Source: Capitella teleta (lineage: Eukaryota; Annelida; Polychaeta; Capitellidae). From it: a stretch of DNA of 64,000 nucleotides. A program made the position numbers and the translations under genes. Under the pieces are notes generated by a model. That model was not told where the DNA came from and searched no databases. It saw only the letters and a list, made by a program, of their open reading frames with translations. Location: the NCBI GenBank assembly GCA_000328365.1, contig KB291798.1, positions 317,695 to 381,694 on the forward strand. Direction: 5' to 3'. Shown here piece by piece: positions 51,510-64,000 of the stretch (within the stretch, counting starts at the first letter, position 1; each line of letters begins with the position of its first letter).

Positions 51510-53519
51510 AGAAAGTTCATTACGGAAATCATGGCTTCACACTCAATCAAAGCGGAGATCGCTGCACCTGATTTCACTTCATTTGGTCGTGTGCCCCGAG
51601 ATGTATACGCAGTAGTCAGCCCTGATTGGCTTACGTCATCCTTTTTCAGCCAATTCACAATAGACGTCGTTAAGGAAGAGCGCGTCCATGACAACCAACA
51701 GACTACCAGCATGTATCAACATCTTGTTAGATTTATGAAGAATTTTAGCGCATCTTGCCAGATATAAGTATATACACCGAAGGCCAAGCCCGTATGGCGT
51801 ATACATGGAGGTCTATATGCAATAATAATTTTCTGTGCATTGTCTAGTTTTAATTAAGAATCCGTAATATACGTGTGATGTGTTACGCATATGTACTAGT
51901 AAGTATGTAATATTCGTTAGAGACGTCATGGGTTACATATATACAAACAGCTTGCAGAGCGAGTGTTGATTGCCTGTGATGGGTCGGTATAATATTGACC
52001 TTTTATGCCTTTTATTTATACTTCCACCCCAACATGCATATATACGGGCTCTTCAATATCAAACCCCGCCGCCAATCGCACATCAAACACACCTATTGCT
52101 CATCATATACATTCACAAAACGAGCGGTGAAAACGAACGCACCTATGCATTACTAAACGCGCTTTGCACTTCTATTTACGGTATAATTGCGTATGACATT
52201 AACAGGGTTGATGAAGCGTAGACAGAGAAGCAGAGCTCCCATTGATGACGAGAAGCATTGTGGGGCCAAGTCTTTGAGGACGGTTTTATACGGCACCCGC
52301 ATGCGAATCAGGGAACAATCACCTGGCTATACTGCGTGGCCAGAGAGGACATGCTAATTCCGTCGATATAATGCGCGTACTTGTCCGTTATACACGAACT
52401 GTAATTTCACGCAAGGCGGGATATTTATCAGCTCGTGCGAATAATTATTTATGTGTATAAATATTATGTTTACATTTTATAAATTTATAAATCAAAATAA
52501 ACGACAGAAAAAGACTTCATGAAAAATGGCGTCCAGTGTATGTACGTCTAACCATGCGGATATCAGCTTGCAATGTTACAAGATTATAGACCAATCACTC
52601 TTCTGAAGAAGGAAGTGAAATGCGGAAATAAAGATTATTACAGCTCTTCTAACTCCTTTCTTACAATAAAAATACTCTTTGTTTCACTCAAATGAAATTC
52701 AAGAGATGCCTTGGCGTTTTGTTTATGGTCCACAAACATCCGAGTAGATTATTTAGAGATCATGATGTAATTCTGTACGTCGCTATGTCATTCTACAAGC
52801 AGGCAATCACATCAAAACCATTTGGATGTTGACAAATAGCGTGCATGACGGATGTTTGTACATGTATATAAGTTTACGACCTAATTATATCGCGCATGAA
52901 GCGAAGGCTATATAGAAACTTCTTCGAATGAGAGTTCATCGGATTAGCACGTACACATACAGTGCATGTAAACGCATGTATAATTTTGTATATGTATATG
53001 TGTTTATATATAAGGTGCAGACACGCAAGCATGTATAATTGAGTAGTTAGATCTTTCTTTCATTTTATTTTATTTTTATTTTTATTTTCTAGTGGGCGTT
53101 GACAATGAATTGACACTTGTGAGACCAAGATTTTTACTTTTGACTAATGTGTCTTTGACAGTTCAGAACACAGACTGTTCTAACGGTCTATAATATAGTG
53201 GTCGGCACAATTTGGCATATTCGTAAAATCTGTATGCAAGCACATTCCTTCATACATGTAACAGTATTACATCTACACGCATACATGTATTGAGTATAGG
53301 CCTATTCAGTCATCTATACTGCATGCTGTGTACTGTAGCAAATATATACTGAGACTTCAAACCAAATAATTATAACCATTCCCTGCAGTGCATCAGAGAA
53401 ATCAATTGAAATTACTTTGAAGCATATATATAATGTGTTTGATCTCCATATTAAAACAATGCACCGCGATGAGCTAATTAAAAGAAAGTTGAGTGATCTT
53501 CAGTCTGGCTCCAACTCAT

Positions 53520-53640
53520 TATGACACGATTGTCCCCAAGCGGGGTGAGCTCGAATGCTCCCCAGCGGAGGCATGTCCCTCCCACCGAGCTCCCCCGTGA
53601 GACCTGGGAGGGTAACAAACCTCGCTGAAAAGGAAGAAGT
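53520..53640. other. GC-rich, possibly structured block
   Basis: A 120-bp block with much higher GC than its surroundings and several complementary pairs, such as CCTCCCA with TGGGAGG, and CCCC.AAG.CGGGG. It could be a structured RNA gene or a short minus-strand exon (acceptor ccttttcag, then RGLLPSQVSRGSSVGG). I cannot identify it. Confidence 0.3.
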
Positions 53641-54195
53641 CACTAGGAAAACATAGACGACCTGATCAAACGGGCCCCAATTTTAGCCACTTGCGAGAAA
53701 ATTGATCATTTTGCGCGGTTCGAAAGTGATTAAGTCATTAGGCCACTTTCCGAGTGCTAAATGCTCGAGAAAACAAAAGGTTGTTTGGACTTCCGATCGA
53801 AAATATCGGGGCTTAAACGATCATAATTGTTTCTGTGTTTTCATAAGTGTATCTTTCATCATAATTTTCAATTCACCGCAAGGTCTCTGATTCGTATGCA
53901 AAGTCGCGAGACAAGATTGCATGATAAAATTGTACTTCAACCATGCATGATTATGCAAATAATTTGTACGTGTAAAGCGGGCCCCGAGATGGTCAAGGAT
54001 ATTTACATAATTAATAGCGGGAGTATTTAGTAATACACGTTAGATATAAATAAACCTATACAACGTATAAACATTTTGTACATTTGACCGTGACATATAT
54101 TTTGTTATGTGTGGATTAAATGACTTTCCATGCAGCCTGCGTTCGTTCAAAATGTGTACTTTTGTATTAGCTATATACTCGGGGAATTTCGGGGA

Positions 54196-54225
54196 CGCAC
54201 ATAGCGTATATATACGCTATGTGCG
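54196..54225. repeat. Perfect 30-bp palindrome
   Basis: Each half is CGCACATAGCGTATA. A shorter related unit (CGTATATATACG) overlaps its right end. It may be a protein-binding site, the core of a palindromic element or an AT-rich cruciform. Confidence 0.85.
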
Positions 54226-56590
54226 TATATATACGTTATATCAAAGGAAATATGCAAAGGTGTGTTCGAAACAGTTAACTGTTTTCTCAGCATTCATAGG
54301 TGACAATGAAAGTTTGGATGCTTAGGTGTCAGCTTGGCGACTGAGTGGTCATCGTGCTATCAGCTTTTTTAACAGAGCCGGGTCGCCTTAAGTGTCAATG
54401 ATGCCGTTCTAAACTTAATTAACACCGGAGTTGTGTATTTAAACCTTAGTGCAACCCTTCCATGCTATCTCTGCACCTTGAACGCAACCGCAGAACGCAA
54501 AGGAATGAACGATCAGACTTCTTCCAGATCTAGTTTACTGTAATTTCAGCTCTACTTTCGGACAACCATGGACCCGACTTGTGAGTTACGCTACCATCCT
54601 CAATTATCAATTATTGTCAAGTCTGATTTCTTTCTCTTTCTCTCTATCTCTCTTTTTCTCTCTTTTTTTTATAAAAATTATATGTGTAGAATATATATTG
54701 AACGCTGGTAATGCACACCTTGCATAGATCATTTTATATAGATAAAATACATTTGAAATAGTTCGAATACACATGGATATGTGTATACGATTGTATACGC
54801 ATGTGTTGTTGATTGCGAGTACAAATTATGCTCAGATAAATTAATCCATTTTAACCTTGATTGAGTTGTGCCGGTTTGATGGATCAAATGTGTCGACGCC
54901 TATGCTATTCAAAGTATATTCAGGGAGATAGCACTAAGAATAGGAGTCCTATCATGAATGTCATTAAAATAATCGATAAGATTTTACTTGTAGTCCTACG
55001 TCGACCATAGAACTAATTCAACTTATGTATATGGAGTACTCTGGACTTACAGGCGTTATCTGCTAACGTATGCACATCCGTCCTGAAACAGATTTTGAAG
55101 TTTTTGAAAAACTGACCTTGTATGCCTTCAACGAGCTTACACTCACTTCATTTGCATTTGACATGACCCCCTGCAAACATCATACACAGAACATATTTTA
55201 TTATTATTGACCTGTGAGAGAAAAGGACCGAGAGCATTCGACCTTCTTTGGTCGGCATGTGCATGACTTGCACACCCTTAATTTGTGTCATTTTTCAGTA
55301 GCGAGAAATATAAGTATATGAATCACATAGTATACATGTAAATACAAGGAGCGAGTTTGAAACTTTTAATAAAGTAACGGTTAGTAAGCATTGGTTTAGG
55401 AGAGCATAAATATGTCACGTAACACATGGAATATACCTCAATATATATATCTTCTTTAACCTCTTATGCAATAACCACCCTAATTCTATAAAAGAATATA
55501 TGACACATCCGTGATATGTTGCGAGAAATATGTGCTCATATTCGACAGCGGGTTATTGTAGCGATTTAGAGACAGGTGCTAGGAAGCTGATGTCGTTACG
55601 GGGACTAAGCGGTCGTTTAAGCGAACAGGCATCTGGCAGAGAGGGTTTTCATTATACCTTATCTCACCTTTTTCAAGCTCAAAATCTTCGTATGTATATT
55701 CAAGATCAGATAACCAGTCAGAAAAGTCAACGGTGTTTCAAATTCATTTGTTGTCAATTAACTTTTAGTGAATTAATGAGTAGGAAATCGTGAAATTGGG
55801 GGGATCGTGATCTGCGGCCATATAGGGTTGCCGGACAGCTTGACCGTTATGCCCATTTTGGGGGCCAACCTCCCCTGCACCTGCCCGAGTTGAAACGCCC
55901 TTCAACTCAAAACAAAAACTTCAAAGTCCCTTCTCAAGTGAGTCATCCATTCCACTGGGAGTATAACTTGATACAATTGGTATGTTGCCATCGCGTTTGG
56001 CGTGAAATCGCTTGAAGACAATAGACGTCGGGGTCTTTAGCTGTACTCATGCGCAAAGGACCTCTTCATGCTCAGATCAGCGTCTTTGTGGGGGGGAATG
56101 CAAACAGGGTGCCGTCCGATATCTGCTCTGGGATCTTCTTCACCCCCATGGGATAATTTGATCGATTTTTTGTCATATTTCTATGTTGTCTCTTGCCATG
56201 GATAATTGACCAATTTTAGTGTTGGAAGGAGGGGGGGGGGGTGCAGTCAAATCCGGGAGTGCATCGCGCATGCACTGTTAATGACGGAAAACGAGGATGC
56301 GCTGCACGTGTTGTTTTTTCTTCTTCCGGTCTTGGATGTCCTCCGTTCAAATATGCAATATATTACGAACGTGCATCAAATGCACGTTTATTGCCACAAA
56401 GGCCAATTTGACAGCGTTGAATGGAATTATGCACACTGAACGCAGAATGTTTCCTGTTTATGTAACTGCTCTATATTCCTGATTGCGGCAATTTTGTGAA
56501 TGCGCTATTAAAGCTTAATCCCCAATATACGCTTTATAACCATACAGAAATAGCAAATAATAAAAGGTATGAAATGTTGCGAGTAAGCTT

Positions 56591-57042
56591 TCACTAAACA
56601 AGACGGGAGACGGAGCACCTTTCTACGGCAGCTCAAGTGGAGTCACGAGGCCAACATTGAGCGTAACAGACAGCTCAGTCTGTCATTCTAAAGTGCTTTG
56701 CGAAAGATTATCCTTCCTCCAATTTAGTCTTGACGCCCCAAAAGAACTCGGCGGTCGTCCCAATGAGAAGCCGTCAGCCAATCAGGAGCACCACCTGAGC
56801 GACGACCAATCAGCGCGCGTCAAGCGCAAAGGGGTGAAGGTGCTCAGGAGCTGTGGAGGCGGGGCTTAGTGTAGCAAGCGGTTGGGGTTGGAGCCAAGGG
56901 ATATATAACCCTGATATTCTCAGCATCACATCATCTTCCTTCGTGCGCTTAATTGTGTCACATCCACTTATGATCACATCAGGATAAACTCACATCATCA
57001 ACATAGTCGTCGTAGTTGTCAACTGTGATTTTTAATTCTTGC
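56591..57042 (+). promoter_or_regulatory. GCM proximal promoter and 5' UTR
   Basis: Ordered elements on the GCM strand: CCAAT boxes in GCCAATCAGG (56778-56782) and ACCAATCAGC (56806-56810), a GC box GGAGGCGGGGCTTA (about 56855-56868) and a TATA box ATATATAA (56901-56908). Transcription probably starts about 25-30 bp later in TTCTCAGCATCACA. That leaves about 110 nt of 5' UTR before the ATG at 57043. A CACCTGAG motif lies between the CCAAT boxes. Confidence 0.75.
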
Positions 57043-60000
57043 ATGGACGCAGCTCCCAGGACGATGACTTTACCCGAAGAGCACAGAATCTCCAGTCCCT
57101 CGCTTCGACCGACGCCGATCAGGACCATCAGCGCCAACAGTTCCATGATGGACGACGACTCCAGACATCAGTGGGACATCAATGATAACACCCTTCCTGT
57201 GGTGAGTTCTTCCATTTTGAAATCTACGCTCTTCATCACCCGGATTCTCAACCGTTTAGGGCGATTGTGTTGCTGTTTACATTCAGGTTTATATTGTAAA
57301 TTTCATAATGATGTAACTCCTGAAATTAATACTGAGCCCTCCCATTTCGTCTTTTAAATAACAGCAGATCTAGAGTTTATTTTATTTATTATTATTATTT
57401 TTTTTTTATCATTATTATAACAGTTAAGTGGATCCGTTATCCCGCCCATATCATCTTATATCGGCCCTTACATTTCACCATGGCGTGAACCCTCGAAAGT
57501 GTTTCGAAACAGTTTCATAGGCCAATTAGGTCGTCTGATCAGTCAACTCGACGGTGTCAATATTTACTTTCTTTTATGTCCACTACTTTGAAGATCTTAT
57601 TGATTACTTAAACTGGGTAATTATATAATTAGGTGTGACTCAGCCGTGTATACGCTGGCCCGCCCTTTCCCAGCGCCCTCCTCTCTTGACGCATGCCCAA
57701 TTGCGCACGTTCTGAGTTGAGATTATCTTTGTAGCACCTCATAAAACTTATCTGCCAAAGTTGCCAACTGCGTTTACAATCTCGTGGCATGCATCGAGAG
57801 GTGCTGCGGACAAGCTTGCAAGTGGCACAGAAAAGAACTATACGCAAGTTACTCATTGTACTCAAAATTCATTAGTATAGTTTTTAAATTCTTTTAAATT
57901 CCACGCGCAACAGACAGATACTTTTCCATTAGGATTTAGCACAAATTAGCATTTTTATATAGTTTGTGTCAGTCGTTCCGGGGCCATACTGATGTCTCCC
58001 AAGGGGCCAATGTTGACGAAATCATTTCGATGTGGCCTCAGGCGATGAACGCAAAACACGGCCCCTGAGCCCCGAATCCCCCGATCATTGACAATTAATA
58101 GAGATGGCCATGGCATGTTGATTCAATTTGAGCCCCGGCTGTCGAGACACCGTTCCTCCCTTCCCTTCGGGCTAAGTATTTTCTGATGCCCAAATGAAGG
58201 GTTGTGGTCAGCGCAGGTTCCTAATGACCACTCACTGCACGTGTATATAGACACGGAAGAAGAATTTCGCTGGCCGAATAGAAGTGTCGCTATACTATAC
58301 TTGTGTTCATTTCTTACGCATCTTTTGGAGCACAATATACGGTAGTTGCTGAGGAATCAGGACGCCAATTTTGGCCCCAAAGAAACCATGCAGTGAATGC
58401 AAAGTATCAAAGAATATCTGAGAACACATCTGGCCAATAACCCAGATGTATGAACACGTGTAGATTGATAGAGATACCTGTGTTGCGATCACAATAGGTA
58501 GCTGCTCTCACCCCGCAAAGCAATTAACCGATAAACATCGACACCTCACTCCAATCAAACGATGACTTGTCTCACACCGTTGCTTACCCTTCCAGATGGG
58601 CGAATATGAGCAGTTCATGGATTGGCCGGACGGCCACTGCAAGTACGTCTACCACGATGACAGCGAAGAGGCGCGACGCCACAACAGCGGATGGGCAATG
58701 CGTAACACAAACAACCACAACGTGAACATCTTGAAGAAGAGTTGTCTGGGCGTCCTTGTCTGTTCGCTGAGATGTCGTATGGAAGAGTCGGCCACCGTCC
58801 ACCTTAGACCAGCAATCTGTGACAAAGCCCGCAAGAAGCAACTCGGTGAGCACAGCAATCAGCCCCCGGGTTGGGGGAAGGGGGTGCTCACACTAATCGA
58901 AAATCAATAGAAAAACACGCTTAATCGAAATATCTCTAGGCAGACTGATGATTTTTTATTGTTCCGTTCAGAGTGTGGCGGGATATTGTTTTACAATGGG
59001 GAGATACGATGCGCGGTGATCGAATTAGACTGGTGTTGCGAACACGCACCAACGGACAGCGTTTAATGACCGGCATCACGCAATGTACACGGGTTATGAC
59101 AGTCAGCATCATTGTGCATCGAAGCCATTGTCGCAATTGTCTGAAAAGCTGTCAAAAATTCACCGGTGACAAGGGAGCATTTCCTTTTTTTATTTATTCA
59201 ATTGGACACTGGTTCGAATTCCTTTCGGGGTGGCTTAAGATGGATGACCCATCGGTGATACGATACGCGAGATGACCAAGATAAAAACATTCACAATGGA
59301 AGCACAGCACCCGAACGCCAAGCCATTTATTAGCCCTATGATAGCTCCTGAAGGGAAGGGGGTAATCGGACCAAGACCTGCTGTCAGTTAGGAAAGGGCT
59401 GCGTGATCTCCCTGGGGAAAACCGCTAACATGATCTGAAACTTTGAAAACAAAAAGCGGCTTGCTCATTCTGTTATTCTTCTTCCAGGTAAATCCTGCCC
59501 TAACCCCCGCTGTGATGGCATTCTGGAACTCCAGCCCTGCAGAGGACACTGTGGATATCCCGTCACCCACTTCTGGAGACACGTCGACGGTTACGTTTTC
59601 TTCCAAGCCAAGGGAGTCCATGACCACCCACGTCCTGAGATGAAGGCCTCGGCGGAAGCCAGAAGGCACCAGTTTGGCACCAAAGAAAACAGACACCCCT
59701 TGGTAGGTCATTCCGCTCCCTTGTCAATGTCGATACTTATTGAATTATTCAGTTCATGAGACGCCCCACAAAAAGGAGGAGCATTGCCTCTGGTGACAAC
59801 GCAGATTTCCCCACGCAGCCAAAATTAGCACGCGTCGAGATTATCAACCCACTGGGTGCAGGTGAGAATGACCCACCAAACTTTCTCGTGGTCAGTTGTT
59901 GACGGTTGCTCTTTCAGTACGTGATGGCATGTGCTCTTGCTCTCCCTTTGAGTGTATGTGCGGGCGCAGAGCGATCGCTGATGGGAATGGCATCCCAATG

Positions 60001-61098
60001 AATGGCATGATGCACCCTCATGTTCTTGGTCACGGAGCCCCAGGACTCATGCTTCCCTCTTCCCAAATGGAACGCAAACCGGGTCCGTTCTTGCATCCGT
60101 CTCCCCATGATATGGGATTTGCCCACTCGTACAACTACGGTGGCGAGTACTTCGAAGCTGCCGGCGCTGAGGACCACTACAAATACAAGCCTCAGCCGAT
60201 GCTTAACGGCGTCTATCCAGGACACGGTGGAGACGTGCAGAAAAGCGACGACATCTTCTCGCCCAGTGCCTTCCTCGCTCCGGGAACTCGCGGAATCATG
60301 CCGCATGCAGGATCTGACTTGAACTCGTGTATGTACACCGCCATGAAGGGCGCAGAACAACCCGGCTCAGTGCACTCCAGCCCCAACTCAAACGTGACCA
60401 GCGGAGTGGGCACCATGGATGTGAGCAGAGGCAGCAGCGGTAACGATTCTTACCTGACCACCGGCCAGCCCTCACCAACCAACACTCCTCAAGTCTACCA
60501 CACCGAGCCCACCAAACACGTTTTTGATGACTTCGAGGTTAACGACCCATCTGATATCTTCCTCGATCAACCTTTGAACAAAGACTGCGTGGTCGGAACT
60601 AAGATCGAGAAGACAGACGAGGCCGACAAGGAAAAGGCCGCGTCCGCCTCCAATGAGCTCGACTTCCACGCTTTGCTCAACCTTCCGGCCATCTCCTCTT
60701 TCTTCCCCGAAGATCAGATTCCACAAGAGGAAAAGGCGCTTGGTCTCAACTACGAGAACAAAGCTGTCGAATCACTTCAGGGCCAGCAGACCCCGTCGCC
60801 CGAATGTCGCTCCAGTCCTCCGCATCTGCTCGAGTTGCAGCCTCTGGGTGTGGCCTCTCCACAGGCGGCTGGCAACCAGCGTCCCCAGAACATCTCCCCG
60901 ACTCCGGCTGTGTCCACCTCTGCCTTCCAACCGTACGGCGAGCAGGCCGCCTACCAGTCGAAAGAGGTCATGTCAGCAGACGTTTTCATGGATGGTGAGC
61001 GAGCATCGTACGCCGAGACGTTTGATTGTTTCGAGCAATACGGCACGTATCCCGCCGGCCAGGGCGTCTACCGGCCCGTGAATGGCTCCTCGATGTGA
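57043..61098 (+). CDS. GCM: GCM-domain transcription factor (glial cells missing)
   Basis: GCM proteins are zinc-containing DNA-binding regulators of cell fate: glia and blood cells in flies, placenta and parathyroid in mammals, pigment cells in sea urchin. Five exons (57043-57201, 58596-58845, 59488-59702, 59753-59861, 59918-61098) give 637 residues. The GCM domain spans exons 1-3, about residues 44-205: [106 protein letters not shown] and GVHDHPRPE. All the expected Cys and His residues appear to be present. Exon 4 adds a basic stretch (MRRPTKRR). Exon 5 begins with a Cys-rich patch ([17 protein letters not shown]), followed by a long Pro/Ser/acidic region, a likely activation domain. The ATG at 57043 is the first in frame after the predicted transcription start. 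Confidence 0.95.
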
Positions 61099-62397
61099 GT
61101 GAGTGTACGGCAGCTCCCTTGTTATATTTTGTTGATTTTTTTCTATATATATTTTTTGGACTGCGAGTGAACTGGGTGAAGCTAATTGAATGAATGTCTG
61201 AATAATAGTATGTACATAAATACCAGTGTCCTTTTCTGTAAAGCAATCGCCACTCTATTTTATTATTATTTTGTTTCATCTAGAACATTGTGTAGAAAAT
61301 GTTACATTCCAAACGCTCAATTTGTATATTTAATGTATTTAATATTTATCGATATTATTTATTTCAATGTATTTCCTGCACACGGCTATCTCATCATATT
61401 TGTTTTGCAAAGTTTTTTTTTTTTTTTTTTTTTCTTTTCATATGTATCCTCCACCCATTATACATCTCTCAAAAAGTATCTCATCACAGAAATGTGTTCA
61501 ATTGCATAATATATGTAAAACAGTCAGCTGAATTATTTGCGGATTCCTCCTCACATGTTTCTGTTCTGATCTAGTCAGCGGAGAAATACCGCATCGAAAG
61601 CAACAGCAAAATAACCATACGCATTCCATATATTGTAAGTCATAATTTATTATTATTATATAATTTTTTTTTTTTTGGGTATGTATTTTAATTTTTCGAC
61701 ATTAATTTTGTACATATTTATTTTTCTTCATTATATCCATAATGTGAACGAATGAGGTTGAAGAAGAAGGTTAATCTGGGCGTTCAATCAAACTGATTTT
61801 TTTGGGGTACAAACACACGAAAAAGGTCTTCCAGTGCACACATTTTGTACAGCACACACAAAAAAAGGGAAGGAGTTTAAAAAGAATAAAAAAATCATTC
61901 ACGATTTTCATCATTTTGCCTCGAATGCATGCAGTATTTTGTTGAAGAACTTTGAAAATGAAAATAAAAAGTTGTTTTCTTATGAGAGAAAAAGAAAATT
62001 TCATGAATTTGCGTCATTTTCTTATTTAATAAGAGAACATACTCAGGTTTAATAAGTACCAACTCACGCGTTAATTAAATATTATACCAACAAAGTAACA
62101 GGTTGACTCTTACAACATTATATACAAAGTATAACTGAGATATAATGACAACTGCTGCCCCTAAAATAGCCACACGTTAGTGCATGCATACTGGTACATG
62201 CGCTTGCATACATTACATAAGGAGAGATAGAGGCACACGTTGACCTAATTAGTACACAAGTACGCTAATGTTGAAAGGACCCCCCCCCCCAAAAAAAAAA
62301 AAGAAGAACAGAAATATAATTACCAACTCCTTTGCATATAATCGTGACATAAAATTATGAATATATATATATTCTATAGAAAGAGCAGGATAACATG
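61099..62397. other. GCM 3' UTR and intergenic DNA
   Basis: AT-rich without an exon. Candidate AATAAA signals for GCM appear near 61886 and 61963. T-runs and A-runs occur at 61415-61433 and 62281-62301. Confidence 0.55.
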
Positions 62398-62764
62398 CTA
62401 TCTGGAGTCCTTATCCCTCTTCATGGGACTAGAGGGCGATGACCCCTCGTCGTATGCACGCTGTATGGTGGAGTCTTGGTGCAGCGGGGGTGACCTGGCG
62501 ACGTCAGACAGCGAGGCAGGAGCCCCGTGAACGGCGAGAAATTGGTCGCGGTACGTCGACGAAGTGCTGGAGTCCCGCGACCAGGGACGTGCTCGCACTC
62601 GGTAGAATTTGGCGCCAACTGGAACCTTGAACCGGTTCTGAGGCTGATGAGGGAAATGAGGGTTAATTGGGAGGGTATGAATCAGAGACGAACCTTCTTA
62701 GCCTGGCAGTATTCTTTATCCAGGATCTCCGCCAACACCCACGACCTCCGCGCTTCACCTGGTC
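62398..62764 (-). CDS. C-terminal two exons of an unrecognised gene (5' partial)
   Basis: The last exon (62398-62637) encodes NRFKVPVGAKFYRVRARPW, then a Ser/Pro-rich tail, ending SPMKRDKDSR*. The exon before it (62694-62764) encodes GPGEARRSWVLAEILDKEYC and QAKK. The splice sites are good (acceptors gatttcacag and cagcctcag, donor AAG|GTTCGT) and the phases agree. The composition is clearly coding and GC-rich. KVPVGAKFYRV looks like the end of a folded domain. I do not recognise the family. Further exons must lie to the right, and I found none before 64000. The gene converges with GCM. Confidence 0.6.
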
Positions 62765-64000
62765 CTGTGAAATCGACACAGATCGGAATGATCATGAGGT
62801 CACACACATCCAGAAAATGCCGCCAATCGCGGGCCATGGGCGCAGATCGCATAAAAAATAAACAAAACAACAAAAACACGGAACCAACATAACAACGAAC
62901 GACTAAGAAATTACGGCAGCGTAATTGTTTCTCGTGAATTTCATTTTCAGGGGAGTTGCGCGGCTTCGGTTTTATCTATGAATGAAGAAGGAAAATGATC
63001 GCTATCTCTGCGTTCAAATGACAAATCTCTTTTGAAATAATTGTGTATACACAATCACCGCAGACTAATTGTAATATTGAGAAAACATCAAAGATATAGA
63101 AAAGAATTGAGAGACGAAAAACTAATAAACATAAAATAAAAATAAATAGAAAGATCGAGAAAGATCAGCGGATGCCATTCCAAGCAGTCAGTGTTGAAAT
63201 GGCAACACAATTTTTTTTCACTTAATAAATGGATGACATCACCCGGACACAGGACAAACCCTTTACAGTAGAACCCTAAGTACGCGAATATACAGGTGGA
63301 ACAGGGGCCCATTTGTCGCATACCCTGTATCTCACATTCAGGTTTTTAGCCCTTTCGGGTCAGTTGCACCAACGCCACACCCATTTACGGAACGTTAATG
63401 ATGATGAAAAAAACAGTTCTACCAAAAGGGCCCAGCGTTTCGCCTACCAAACAAACAACAATATGTTGGGTGCTAATATGCACGATTAAATGTGTCTGTA
63501 AGGAAGATGATTTCCTTTCTCCCCGCTTCCTGGTGCATATATCAGGATATGCATAACATTCTCTGATGATAATAGCCCCGTATATCTCGGAATCACGTGA
63601 TCAGCGACTGTCGTGATTATAATAAACATCAAATAAATTATACTAAGTTTGCTGCATAATTTGACTTTCAGACGACCTCCTGAGAGATATGCTGGTTTCA
63701 TCAAATATGATTTCTGCTGGTGCTTACGCAACTCAAATTGCAAATTGCGCACCCCACCTATTGCGTCACCATCGCATGACCACAGACACAGGCAACAGAA
63801 GTACCTAGCACAGGTGTACTGCTTAGAGTGTGGAATTTTTAAAATTACAAAATTAAATTAAAATGGGTACGCATGTATATCCCACAGACCACAACACAAA
63901 AACGCAAGTAAAGGGAACAGCACCCACACAGCATTAAACACATAGTATTCCCATGTTCCATGCCGAATTGGATGAGATGGACAGCTAAAAAAGTGACGTC
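62765..64000. other. Right edge, probably intron of the preceding gene
   Basis: AT-rich with no exon I can support. A stretch at 63655-63760 is open on both strands (plus: RRPPERYAGFIKYDFCW after a tttcag acceptor), but neither frame shows a known family. Confidence 0.4.

Larger units (their letters stand above)
51510..56590. other. Gene-poor region upstream of GCM
   Basis: No secure gene. It contains a GC-rich block at 53520-53640, a perfect 30-bp palindrome at 54196-54225 and a frame at 55530-55793 that I could not support. Enhancers of the downstream GCM gene may lie here. Confidence 0.45.

Noticed and set aside
55530-55793. Plus-strand protein of 87 residues
   Set aside because: No splice signals, no homology that I recognise, and AT-rich codon use like the intergenic background.
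58973-59275. Extra GCM exon
   Set aside because: The exon ending CDKARKKQL joins directly and in phase to the exon at 59488 starting KSCPNPRC, as the GCM domain requires; an inserted segment would break the domain.

Overview
This is a stretch of animal genome. Genes are split into many short exons, most introns are only about 45 to 150 bp, intergenic DNA is AT-rich and full of microsatellites, and the gene set is metazoan: a Mos kinase, a SYCP2 synaptonemal complex protein, a GCM transcription factor, a paired-like homeobox gene and a C-type lectin. The compact introns point to an invertebrate with a small-intron genome. I cannot place the phylum from the sequence alone. There are two assembly gaps (471-520 and 22195-22294). 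All family assignments come from recognising conserved motifs, not from a database search.

Layout from left to right. An acetyl-CoA synthetase gene (ACSS2 type, + strand, 948-6668) lacks its first exons. It carries two different versions of one 73-nt exon, which can only be used one at a time. A single-exon Mos kinase (- strand, 7571-8887) follows. A small basic hypothetical exon (+, 11165-11573) converges on a 17-exon glucokinase regulatory protein gene (GCKR, -, 11884-16262). A 668-bp inverted-repeat element sits just upstream of GCKR. A four-exon paired-like homeobox gene (-, 19332-20297) comes next. A GC-rich island near 24 kb may be its distal promoter. Then come an ANKRD66-like ankyrin gene (-, 25453-26054), a two-exon hypothetical gene (-, 28908-29415) and a C-type lectin plus PAN/apple gene (+, 30460-34843). 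The first lectin intron holds a decayed Tc1/mariner transposon inserted among copies of a local repeat. SYCP2 (-, 35570-42779) follows with about 39 small exons.

From 42.8 to 57 kb I see almost no firm genes. This stretch holds a tRNA-derived SINE, fold-back repeats, palindromes, microsatellites and a few weak coding candidates. A complete five-exon GCM gene (+, 57043-61098) has a well-formed proximal promoter with two CCAAT boxes, a GC box and a TATA box. The last two exons of an unrecognised gene (-, 62398-62764) run off toward the right.

The genes do not form one pathway. Two are meiotic or oocyte genes (Mos, SYCP2), two belong to central carbon metabolism and its control (ACSS2, GCKR), and two are developmental regulators (paired-like homeobox, GCM). 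The most unusual signal is the duplicated, mutually exclusive exon in acetyl-CoA synthetase. It swaps 24 residues in the part of the enzyme that lies near the CoA site in known structures.
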